DNA of 64,000 nt from JADKAV01 sp963733395 (GTDB lineage Bacteria > Actinomycetota > Actinomycetes > S36-B12 > UBA10799). Positions within the stretch are counted from its first letter, which is position 1. Every line of letters starts with the position of its first letter. The translations under genes and the position numbers were made by a program. The stretch spans positions 124,001-188,000 of the forward strand of contig CAVTCZ010000017.1 in assembly GCA_963733395.1 (NCBI GenBank). The letters run 5' to 3'. Below the pieces are notes generated by a model. It was not told where the DNA came from and did not search any database. It saw nothing but the letters and a program-made list of their open reading frames with translations. Shown here piece by piece: positions 55,612 to 64,000 of this stretch.

Positions 55612-55892
55612 GGAGCGGGGGTCAGCATCAGACAATCACGGCTTTCTATCTGGCGCTCGGCGGGGCCGCCGATCCTCCCTGCTGACCCACCGCCCGCACC
55701 TTCATCGCGCGGCTGATGTGCGTGATGAAGGTGCGCTCCTGTGCCTTGTGCGCCCAACTGGCGAAGGCCCGACTGAACGCGCAGAGAGCCTCGACCGTTT
55801 GACACACGTTTGACACATGATAAAAGGTCACATGGCGAATCAGTTTGTGGTGATCTTGTGGTCGTCAAGGCGCCTCTGCGTTCGATCGTGTG

Positions 55893-56354
55893 TCACAAGG
55901 GGACCGATTGCGCCAGAGTTGATTCGCTGAGGTGGCCGGAGCTCCCTGCGGAGATCACATCGACCGGCGCGGTCAGCACTTCACGAAGAGCCTCTTCCAG
56001 GGTGAGGAGGGTGACGATATCCGCTTCGGGGGGGAACTCAACCAGGAGGTCGAGATCTGAGCCGACCTCATCCTGGCCCGTCGCGACCGACCCGACTATT
56101 CGAGCATTCGTGCCGCCAACTGCCGCCACCTCAGCCTTCACTTCCTGCCGAGCTGCCCGCAGCAATTGGGATGGCCGCACCTGGAGAGCTTGATCGAGTC
56201 GGTGGCGGACTGTGCCGGTGGGCTCCCGATTCCCCCGTTCGAGGGCTGAGATCAGGGGCTGCTTGACGCCGGATACGGCTGCGAGTTCGCGCTGGCTCAG
56301 CCCCGCGGCTGTGCGACGCAGCCGCAGTCGATAGGCATAGGTGCCCTGGACCAT
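55893..56354 (-). CDS. XRE helix-turn-helix fused to a MNT-type nucleotidyltransferase
   Basis: Residues 8-62 are an XRE-type HTH ('LRLRRTAAGLSQRELAAVSGV', then 'QPLISALERGNREP'). Residues about 75-130 are a minimal nucleotidyltransferase with 'RIVGSVATGQDEVGSDLDLLVEF', giving the GSx8-10DxD catalytic signature. Free-standing MNT proteins are antitoxins that adenylylate HEPN toxins. Here the NTase is joined to a DNA-binding domain, and no HEPN gene is adjacent (the 281 bases downstream and 277 upstream hold none). It could be an orphan antitoxin or an autonomous regulator. Confidence 0.82.
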   Translation of the reverse strand: MVQGTYAYRLRLRRTAAGLSQRELAAVSGVKQPLISALERGNREPTGTVRHRLDQALQVRPSQLLRAARQEVKAEVAAVGGTNARIVGSVATGQDEVGSDLDLLVEFPPEADIVTLLTLEEALREVLTAPVDVISAGSSGHLSESTLAQSVPL

Positions 56355-56631
56355 GGATCGACGATAACGGTTGTGTTATCGCTTCGAGAAGGTCCGGTTC
56401 GTGTAGTGCCTCAGGAGATGTACTCGTACACCACGACCTGGATCTCGGGGTGGCCGGCCTTCAATTCGTGGTTCGCATGCCGACCTCCCGCGGCCACGCA
56501 GACACCCAAGAGGCGTTAGTGAGCCTGCTTGCCGCCTCCGCACCTGCTAGACGTGCAACCTCGTCGAGGGCATGTGCCACCACGGGTGTGCCCTACTCCC
56601 TGCCCGATGGCGCGAAGGCAACGATCCGCGT

Positions 56632-59067
56632 CTACGGCTGGCTTTGGGTCCTGTATTTCGCGATGCGCTTGTACGCGAGGTAGTCTCCCGTGGCCGGGGC
56701 CGACCAGCGGATCCGCAGGCGCAGGGGATATCCCCGGGTCTGCAGGAACACCGCGCCGTTCGCCTTGCGTATGACGCGGTAGTAGGGGCGATCAAGGGAT
56801 CCTTGGGGACGCGCAACCGAGCCGCTCACCGCGACGCGCACCCGTTTGCCCGCGTTGGTGATGCACTGCTTCTTGAGCAGCTTCGTCGTGCCGCGCAGGG
56901 GGATCCGCTTGGGAACCAACACGCACTTGTCGAGCGGGCGTTGCCTGATCGGGACGACAGCGGTCACCGCCAACGACCGTTGTACGGGCGCGGCTGCGGC
57001 GTAGTTGGCGTTGCCGGCCTGATCGGCGGTGACGGCGCATGTCCCCACGGCCACCAGCGTCAGCGTTGCCCCGTCCGGCCCACCCGTGGTGCATATCGCC
57101 GGGGTGGTAGAGGCGAACTGCACCGGATTGCCCGAGGGGCCACCTGTGGCAGTCAGGGTCACGGGTCCCGCATCCAGGCGCACATCAGGTGGTTGCGGGA
57201 AGGTGATGGCCTGGGTCCCTTGTGCCACCTGGAAAGACCGCTGAATCTGCGGCGCCGGCTCGTAGAAGGCATTGCCGGCCTGATCTGCGGTGACGGTGCA
57301 TGTCCCCACGGCCACCAGGGTCAGGGTTGCCCCGTCCGGCCCGCCCGTGGTGCATACAGCCGGGGTGGTGGAGGCGAACTGCACCGGATTGCCCGAGGGG
57401 CCACCTGTGGCAGTCAGGGTCACGGGTCCCGCATCCACAGAGACATCCGCTGGCTGCGGGAAGGTGATCTCCTGCGGCAAGGGCACGGTGAAGGTGCCGA
57501 TTGATGTGCTCCAGTCACGAAGCGACGTGGTGGCGTAGTACTCGCCGGTGTACCAGAAGGCACGCTCGTTGGCCGGGTCGACCGACATCGCCGAGTAATC
57601 ACCCCAGCGGTTCGAGCCCGTCTGCGACCCCCCGCCGGCGCGCATCACCTGCTCTGCCTGCAACGTGCCGGGTGGATCCGATGCCGTCCTCGTGGCGTAG
57701 CGAAGGCTGGGGAACTCGGTGGAGCTTGATGCCGAGTAGCCCAAGGCGATGCTGCCGTTGGCATCCATCGCGATCGATCCCATCCACCGATCGAGACCGT
57801 CGCCGGGGTCGTGCGTCCCCTCCTGCTTGAGAGTCCACCCGGAGCCGGAATCTGCGAGTTCGAACCATCTGATCGCAGCCCCCGCGCTACCGGACCCGCC
57901 ACCCACCGTGAAGTTGCCGACCAGCGCCTCGCGGTCTGCGAGCCTGCGATAGGCAAAGCGCTGCATGGGCCATTCGCTCACCGGATCGACCTTCTGCGCC
58001 GTGCCCCCCTGCGGGATGCAATTGAGATTGAAGAAGCCGCACACCGTGTATGTGAAGGGTTCGATCGGGATCGTCGCGATCTTGGTGAACGTGCTGTTCC
58101 CGGGGGTGGCGAAGTCGGGGGTCAACGCGAACATCTCGAGCCGGTCGGGGTCCGTCCCACCGTGGAACACGTTGTCCTTGAAGGTGTAGAACAGGCCTCC
58201 GACGGCACTTGGAGCCAGGGTCCCGTCGACGTCCGCCGGCATCAGGAAGTTGGTCTCACCGCCGAATCGGATCGAAGTCGCAGGCAGGCCGAGGAGCATC
58301 TTGCTGCGATCGAACGCGTACGCCGCATACGTCGACTCGTTGGTGCCGACGTAATAGCCGGACGGCCACACACCGAGTTTGAAGTAGTCGGGGAACTCCG
58401 TGGTGGTGAACGAGTACAGGTAGTAGGTCCCCAGAGGATCGGGCGTGGTCGACACCGCGAAACACAAGGTATTTGGGGCATCCTGGAATTGGCTGAGGAC
58501 CCAACGGTCGGAAAGGGGGTCGTACACGACCTGGGGATCCCCGCGATCGCCGGTGCGGCACGCACCGCTGGCGAAAAGGGTGCTGAGGTCGAAGGCGGGC
58601 TTCAGCAGTACCCCGCTCTTGTTGAAGATGGCCACCTTGGTGGCGTTGACCATTTGGATGTAGTGGTTGGGGCCCACATCCCCAGTGGGGTCCGGAGGTG
58701 TGCACCCGGCGCACGCTTCCGGGTTTCCTGTGCCGTCGAACACCAGATCCGGCGCAGGGGAGAGCCCTTTGGCCACGCTCGAGGGCTTGGGGGTGCGTCC
58801 CGTGGGATCCTCAGTCGAGGGTCCAGCCTCGCCGCGCCGCTCGGGCAGGGGATTGACACGGGGGTTGACGATGCTGGGCGTCGCATCAGTGGGTGAGGTC
58901 GCGTCCAGGTCGCGTACCGCAACACTGACGCTCGCGACGCTGGGGCCGATCGTGGTGGGCGGGTCGGGAGGGTTGGCGGCGGAGACAACCGGTGCGATGC
59001 CAGGAAGAGTCGTGAGCACCAGCGCTGCCGCAACCCCGCCAGCCATCTTGATCACGAGTGTCCGCAT
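56632..59067 (-). CDS. Large secreted protein with tandem Ig-like repeats
   Basis: The ATG at 59067 starts a signal peptide ('VIKMAGGVAAALVLTTLPGI'). Residues about 110-515 form a domain with 'PDPTGDVGPNHYIQMVNATK', 'DPQVVYDPLSDRWVLSQF', 'GSIAMDANGSIALGYS' and 'GGSQTGSNRWGDYSAMSVDP', a propeller-like pattern known from secreted bacterial proteins. Two near-identical copies of an approximately 81-residue Ig-like unit follow ('ITFPQPADVSVDAGPVTLTA' and 'ITFPQPPDVRLDAGPVTLTA', each ending near 'VTADQAGNA'). A basic C-terminal domain ends the protein at 811 residues. The frame is open throughout. A surface or adhesive role is likely. Confidence 0.8.
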   Translation of the reverse strand: MRTLVIKMAGGVAAALVLTTLPGIAPVVSAANPPDPPTTIGPSVASVSVAVRDLDATSPTDATPSIVNPRVNPLPERRGEAGPSTEDPTGRTPKPSSVAKGLSPAPDLVFDGTGNPEACAGCTPPDPTGDVGPNHYIQMVNATKVAIFNKSGVLLKPAFDLSTLFASGACRTGDRGDPQVVYDPLSDRWVLSQFQDAPNTLCFAVSTTPDPLGTYYLYSFTTTEFPDYFKLGVWPSGYYVGTNESTYAAYAFDRSKMLLGLPATSIRFGGETNFLMPADVDGTLAPSAVGGLFYTFKDNVFHGGTDPDRLEMFALTPDFATPGNSTFTKIATIPIEPFTYTVCGFFNLNCIPQGGTAQKVDPVSEWPMQRFAYRRLADREALVGNFTVGGGSGSAGAAIRWFELADSGSGWTLKQEGTHDPGDGLDRWMGSIAMDANGSIALGYSASSSTEFPSLRYATRTASDPPGTLQAEQVMRAGGGSQTGSNRWGDYSAMSVDPANERAFWYTGEYYATTSLRDWSTSIGTFTVPLPQEITFPQPADVSVDAGPVTLTATGGPSGNPVQFASTTPAVCTTGGPDGATLTLVAVGTCTVTADQAGNAFYEPAPQIQRSFQVAQGTQAITFPQPPDVRLDAGPVTLTATGGPSGNPVQFASTTPAICTTGGPDGATLTLVAVGTCAVTADQAGNANYAAAAPVQRSLAVTAVVPIRQRPLDKCVLVPKRIPLRGTTKLLKKQCITNAGKRVRVAVSGSVARPQGSLDRPYYRVIRKANGAVFLQTRGYPLRLRIRWSAPATGDYLAYKRIAKYRTQSQP

Positions 59068-59361
59068 GCGGTCACCTCTCTCGCTCAAGCGCAGCCGCAC
59101 GGCCGTCGTCGCGACCGACGGTAACAGCAAGAGACCGGTGATCCCGTGTCAGCGAAGCGCTATCGTCACCCAGGTCGTGTGCCGAGACGAACTGCTTCCG
59201 GGCGTCAGTCACCAGGCGTGGAACCTTGCCATCCAGACCGCGCGACTGGATGTGGCGGCGTAGGCCCTGCAGGACGCTGACCTCGAGGAGGCCACGGTTG
59301 CGGAGAACCTTCACAGTGCAATGAGGCACTTCCTCTCCTTGCAGCACGCGACGGAATCCAC

Positions 59362-59751
59362 GTGATGTTCGGTGCGTGCGACCCGCACCTGATCACCGGG
59401 GTGGTGGCCGACATTGAGAACTCTGATCGCGACCCTGTCGTTGTTCAGGCCGCCGCCGCGCCAGTGGCTGGGGCCGTCGCCGAGATAGCTCCGGCGTTCG
59501 TCGCGGAGACATCTGAGAAGTCCGATGGCTCCCTGCGCGTCGACATATGGGAGACGGCCGTGGTGAACTTCGCGGACCTGCTGCCCGAGGACCGCCAGGA
59601 GGCGTGGGAGCAGGAGAGCGGGGCATCCTGGCAGGTCGCGACCAGTGGGGGCGGTCAGATGCAGGATGTGCCGTCAGCGGCGGTCGGCGCCCTACGAGTT
59701 GCTGATCCGGCGCCGGGGCCGTTCAGCCGCGGGCGAGGTCGGTCGGATTGA
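59362..59751 (+). CDS. Hypothetical protein, doubtful
   Basis: An open frame of 129 codons. Its first 95 residues have protein-like acidic composition ('DSDRDPVVVQAAAAPVAGAV' in part and 'VVNFADLLPEDRQEAWEQES'), but the last 30 overlap the Uma2 gene on the other strand and look non-coding. Just upstream in another frame is 'DLEEATVAENLHSAMRHFLS', which may be its true N-terminal part with a frame change near 59360. No family is recognised. Confidence 0.35.
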   Translation: MMFGACDPHLITGVVADIENSDRDPVVVQAAAAPVAGAVAEIAPAFVAETSEKSDGSLRVDIWETAVVNFADLLPEDRQEAWEQESGASWQVATSGGGQMQDVPSAAVGALRVADPAPGPFSRGRGRSD

Positions 59752-60265
59752 GGGTGACGGGGAACGGGGCAGAGACCTCGATGGTCTGGTCGCCGCGTGC
59801 GGTGGCGATGTGTGCGTAGTGCCCGTCGGTGAGTTCCAGGATTGTGATGGCCGGGGCGTCGGGGTCGACGAGCCAGTAGGAGGCGACGCCGAACTCTTCG
59901 TACATGCTGCGCTTGCGTCCCTCGTCGAGCCAGCGGGTGGAGGCCGACGCGAACTCCACGGCGAGCAGCGGTGCGCTCGGCAGGTCCCGTTCCGTGAAGG
60001 CGGTCTGTGGCGCCACGATGATGTCGGGCTCGACCACGTTCGGTCCCAGCACTACGTCGAACGGTGCGTAGATGACTTTCAAACCAGTGCCCATGCTTGC
60101 AGACCACAGCGTCCGGTAGAGCGCGCCGCTGATCGTCTGATGCGGGAGTCCCGGCGCCGGTGTCATGACGAATGCGCCGTCGATGAGCTCGTGTCGGAGT
60201 CCGTCGTCGGGCAGGGCGTCGAGGTCGGCCCGGGTGAGCAGGTTGCCGGTGGCCATGACTGCCAT
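59723..60265 (-). CDS. Uma2-family (PD-(D/E)XK fold) putative endonuclease
   Basis: A 180-residue protein starting at ATG 60265 after AAGGAGG. The family opening is 'LLTRADLDALPDDGLRHELI' with 'GAFVMTPAPGLPHQTIS'. The nuclease core has 'NVVEPDIIVAP' (Asp) and 'LLAVEFASASTRWLDEGRK' (Glu, with the usual EV/I-SP replaced by EFAS). Uma2 proteins are very numerous in some bacteria and often occur in multiple copies. Role unknown, possibly mobile-element linked. A C-terminal remnant of a second copy lies at 60346-60378. Confidence 0.85.
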   Translation of the reverse strand: MAVMATGNLLTRADLDALPDDGLRHELIDGAFVMTPAPGLPHQTISGALYRTLWSASMGTGLKVIYAPFDVVLGPNVVEPDIIVAPQTAFTERDLPSAPLLAVEFASASTRWLDEGRKRSMYEEFGVASYWLVDPDAPAITILELTDGHYAHIATARGDQTIEVSAPFPVTLNPTDLARG

Positions 60266-60345
60266 GGTGCCTCCTTCGGTTCCACGGGTCTAGTCTGCGC
60301 TCGGTTGTCACCAGTGGCGTTCGCCGTCCACAGGGGCGGTGGTCG

Positions 60346-60378
60346 TCAGTCGTGGGCGAGGTCGGCCGGGTTGGCCGG
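60346..60378 (-). pseudogene. Remnant of a second Uma2 gene 3' end
   Basis: Read on the minus strand the segment encodes 'ANPADLAHD' and a TGA, almost the same as the end of the intact Uma2 gene ('LNPTDLARG' and TGA), in the same orientation. Upstream similarity fades quickly. It is short, so the call depends on the match in codons and stop. Confidence 0.4.
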
Positions 60379-60540
60379 TGGTGGGGAGCCGTGGCTGGGG
60401 TGTCCTGCGAGGCCTCGCTGACCCATCTGGCCCGACCGGACTTCGAGCAGCAGTCGGTCGCCTTCAGCGCGTCACACGACCGATCGTCGTACCAATCAGT
60501 CCCGATCGCGACATACGCCTCGCGTGCCAGGCCAATGCGG

Positions 60541-63500
60541 TCATCCTTCGATCAGTCCGCGGATGTCGTCGGCGGTGAGCGGGGCCCCCATGAGGCCACC
60601 TTCGTCGACGACCCGGGAGAAGAGCTCGCGCTTGCGCTCCTGGAGGGCCACGACCTTCTCCTCGATGGTCGCCCTCGGAGACGAGGCGGTAGACCATGAC
60701 CGTCTTGTCCTGGCCGATCCGGTGGGTCCGGTCGATGGCCTGCGCCTCGACGGCCGGGTTCCACCACGGGTCCAGGACGAACACGTAGTCGGCCTCGGTG
60801 AGGGTGAGCCCGGAGCCGCCGGCCTTGAGACTGATCAGGAAGACCGGTGCGTCACCGTCGGTGAACTCCGCGATCCGCTTCGGCCGGTTGCGCGTGCGGC
60901 CGTCGAGGTAGACGTGCTCGATGCCTTCGGCGTCGAGCCGCTGGCGGACGATCGCCAGGAACCGGGTGAACTGGCTGAAGACGAGGCACCGGTGCCCCTC
61001 GGCGACGACCTCGACGAGTTGCTCGATCAGAGCCTCGACCTTGCTGGAGTGCGACGTTGGCCGGAGCATCGGGCACGACGAGGTGCACGTCGAGGCTGAG
61101 TTGACGCAACTGGGTCAGGGCCGTGAGGATCGCGACCCGGTTGTGGTCGACATCGTCGAGCAGTCCGAGAATGCGCTGGCGCTCGCGCTGCAGATGCGTG
61201 TCGTAGATCCGGCGGTGCGCCGTGTTGAGCGGGACGGTCACCACCTGCTCGATCTTCGGCGGCAGGTCCTGGGCCACAGCCTCCTTCGTGCGGCGCAACA
61301 TCAGCGGGCGGATCCGGCGCCGCAGGGTGGCCAGCAGTTCGGGGGAGGTACCGGACTCGATCGGCTTGCGGAAGAGCTCACCGAACCGCTGGGGCGATGG
61401 GAACAGGCCCGGTGCGGTGATGGACAGCAACGCCCACAGATCCATCAGCGAGTTCTCCAGCGGGGTGCCGGTGATCGCGATCTTCACCGGCGCCTGCAGG
61501 GTGCGGGCCACCTGGTAGGTCCGCGACTGGTGGTTCTTGACGAACTGCGCCTCGTCGAGGACGAGTGCGCTCCAGTCCAGCTCGCCGTAGTTCTCGGCGT
61601 CGATGCGGAACAGTGCGTAGGACGTGACGACGACGTGGGCGCCTGCGATGGCGTCGCGCAGCGAGACCCCGGACTTGCGCGCGGTCTGCGTGATCGTGGC
61701 CACGGACAGCCCGGGGGTGAAGGTCTCGGCCTCTGGTGCCACGTCGCGACCACGCTGGTGGGGGCCACGACCAGGATGGGCGCGTCCGGTGTCAGGGTGC
61801 CCTGCGTGCGGGCCCGCTCGGCCGTGGTCAGCGTCTGCAGCGTCTTGCCCAGCCCCATGTCGTCGGCCAGGATTCCGCCCAGTCGGTGGTCCCACAGGAA
61901 GGACAGCCACTGGTATCCGTCGAGTTGATAGGGCCGCAGCGTGGCTGCCAGCGACGGCGGCGGCTCCGGGTGCGGCAGCTCGTCGAGGGCGAGCAGGGCT
62001 CCCACCGAACTGCGCCCACCGCTGGCTCTGCTGGGCGACGACCCCCAGGTCGACCAGTTCCTCCCACAGGCCGGCCTGGTAGCGGTTGATCCGCAGCTGG
62101 TCGGGCTCGCGGTCCTGCAGGGCGCGGGCCTCCTCGACGATCCGGCGGAGGGTCTGCAGTTCGGGTCGGTCCAGGGAGAACCAGGCGCCGTCGTCCAGGA
62201 TCAGCTCGTTCGTCGCCCAGCGCCAGCGCGGCCAGCAGGGTCACCAGTGGCACTTCATGGTCCCCCACCGTGACCAGGATCTCCAGATCGAACCAGTCCT
62301 CGTGGTCATGCGCGTCGGGCGTGGCGATGTCGTGGGTGGACGACGGACACGACCGGCGGGCCGTCGACTTCGATGTAGTCCAGGGGTGAGCCGACGACCG
62401 TGACGTCGACGTCCTCCCGGGCTTGCAGGACGGGCAGGATGTCGCGGATGAATGCGATGGTGGACCAGTCCTGCAGGGTCGGTTCGATCACGACCCCGGG
62501 CCGGGTCTTGCCGGGAAGGGGAGTCGTCAGTCCCGCAACCGTGCCGAGGATGTCGAGGCTGGACAGCAGCGCCTCCTCCGCAGCGGCGTCCCGGGCCACC
62601 GGATCCTGAGCGGTCGTGCGCAGCAGCGGGACCGCGATCGTCTCGGTGCCCACTGTGTAGTGGAAGGACCACTGCAGATGTGTTCGATGGCCGTCGTCGA
62701 ACGTCACGCGCAGCGCGAGGCACGGCGGCTGCACCTCGGGGAACGTGACGCTGTCGTCGGAGGACTCAACGCAGGCGAGTTGCCGAAGTGCGGGGTAGTA
62801 CTGCGTGAGGAACCGGGTTGCATCGTGGGCTGGGATCGTCAGGCAGTCGACCGAGTCCACCAGTTCGGCCATGCTGGCGGTGAGGGGTTTGGTCAGGCGG
62901 GCGAGGGTCAGGCCGTCCCGCGTCGAGATGTAGACACCGTGAGCGGGGTTGCCCAGAGGGACCGGTGCACCCTGCGCGCCGGGTACCCGTAGCAGGGGCC
63001 GCACCACGATGTCCCGGTCAGATCCCTCGCGGCTCGTGTCCAGCACCATCTCCGCCGGCTCCGGCCAGACCATGACGGGCTTGTCGGCCTTCGATCCCGT
63101 GACCAGGACGACGCCGGCTGTGAGCGCGTCTTGGAGAAGGCGCCACAAGTTGGGGCCCAGCCGGTCGGTGGAGATCGACTGCCCGGTGCTGTAGTAGTAC
63201 TGCGTCCTGGCCTTCTCCGCCACGGTGATCGCCGCGAGGGCCTCCTGCTGGGCTGGATCGAAGTGCCGCCATTGGTACGAGTACTGCACATCGGACCAGG
63301 AGATGCCGCTGCGGATCCAGGCACCGGAGGAGCCGCGCATCAGCGGGCGCAGTTGCAGGTGGGGATGGGCTTGGTACGGACCAGGGGTCCTACTCACCTC
63401 GATGAGCAGAGCCAACGGTGCGTGGGCCTGGGACTGACCGGATGCGCCGGCGCCGCGCACCACGGGGGCCAGCACCCCCTCCCACGGAGGGGCCGTCGGC

Positions 63501-63889
63501 GCGGCTGGTGTCGTCGGCAGTCGCGACTGTGCCTCCAGAATGACGGCCACCACGTGTTTGCAGTCCCCGCCCAGGGGACAGCTGCACCTGCTGAACACTT
63601 CCAAGTACTCCGTGGGCCCCGACGGGGAGACCAACTCGTCATCGGACGCCACGAGCGTGGTGTAGGGACGGGTGCCGAGCACTGTTGCCACGATCGTCCG
63701 ACCGTCCGGCTGGACGTTCATGGTCACAACCGATCCCTTGCGTTGATAGGCGGCGCCGCGGCGGACTGTGGTCTCGCCGAAGAGGTCACTCAGATCGGGT
63801 CCGGTGATGTGCCGGACCCATTCCGGCGGGGTTTGGCCGCTGGGGGTCGCGACGATCGTTGCCTTGGGATGAGCCACGTCATGCAGCAT
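60541..63889 (-). CDS. SWIM-domain SNF2-family DNA helicase/ATPase (frame broken several times)
   Basis: The ATG at 63889 starts the N-terminal region; the SWIM zinc motif 'CSCPLGGDCKH' lies at residues about 115-125. The SNF2 ATPase follows: 'LRPYQLDGYQWLSFLWDHRL', Walker A 'ADDMGLGKTLQT', 'LVLDEAQFVKNHQS', 'ITGTPLENSLMDLWALLS', then helicase C with 'CLVFSQFTRFL', 'SLKAGGSGLTLTEADYV' and 'RTHRIGQDK'. The end is a TGA at 60541-60543 ('TADDIRGLIEG'). Frame changes occur near 62338, 62217, 62008, 61737, 61063 and 60680; most need one base removed. Corrected length is about 1,115 residues. Family members remodel protein-DNA complexes or recycle RNA polymerase. Confidence 0.88.
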
Positions 63890-64000
63890 AAGCAGGGGTC
63901 CGGACAAAGATCCGCATCCCACCGGTGGACCCCTCCTCCGGTTCCACGCTGACACCCCCCGGTCACGTCCGTGGTCCCGCCAGAGTCTGCCCGATGCGGG

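Overview
The window reads as a chromosomal segment of a high-GC actinobacterium (Actinomycetota). Supporting signs are the homodimer-type pyruvate dehydrogenase E1, DUF3145 and DUF3052 proteins, a bacterial class-A RNase P RNA, GTG/TTG starts, dense 4-nt start/stop overlaps and a group 1h-like ('actinobacterial') [NiFe] hydrogenase. I cannot name a genus. Many conserved genes (hhyL, hypC, hypE, hypF, aceE, a SNF2 helicase) are broken by what looks like one extra base each, so the assembly probably carries single-base insertions. I give such genes as whole loci and note the shift.

1-16.8 kb is a hydrogen-oxidation region. A DUF1641 end is followed by hypA, hypB, small and large hydrogenase subunits, the maturation protease, a small protein, a TPR protein, a NifU-like protein, an NHL-repeat protein and hypF, almost all overlapping or within a few bases. 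After an inverted pair (radical SAM, SHOCT) and a large secreted protein comes hypC-hypD-hypE. Together these would build and mature a hydrogenase able to feed electrons from H2 to the cell.

17-28.7 kb holds a CPBP membrane protease, a lipoprotein zinc peptidase, tRNA-Asn, three related small secreted proteins (HtaA-like in pattern), and tRNA-Met. A 3.9-kb element appears to have integrated into that tRNA: a 45-bp duplication of the tRNA 3' end marks its far side, and it carries a decayed tyrosine integrase and a broken streptogramin-lyase-like propeller gene. Then follow a DUF6790-like membrane protein, an ABM monooxygenase, a CHAP hydrolase and a secreted protein.

28.7-40.2 kb: penicillin acylase and a DUF3445 haem protein, a repeat-rich gap, DUF3145, then a tight four-gene unit: a subtilisin-like protease ending in fifteen SRRW repeats, a hybrid-sensor histidine kinase, a lone receiver and a CoA-transferase/hydrolase. 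This unit is the most unusual protein system I see.

40.5-49.6 kb is core metabolism and RNA: aceE, DUF3052, tRNA-Val, a Nif3-zinc ribbon-AlaX-like operon, a Tat-exported DyP peroxidase with a PCu(A)C copper chaperone, and rnpB. 49.6-64 kb is more accessory: a 1025-residue membrane protein that looks like an alpha/beta hydrolase with a huge membrane insert, IS and sulfide:quinone reductase remnants, small secreted proteins, a HTH-nucleotidyltransferase fusion, a large secreted protein with tandem Ig-like repeats, a Uma2 nuclease and a SWIM-SNF2 helicase.

Intergenic regions carry at least two interspersed palindromic repeat families: a ~60-bp-period doublet at three places and a four-arm palindrome at two places, plus several one-off palindromes of the same style.
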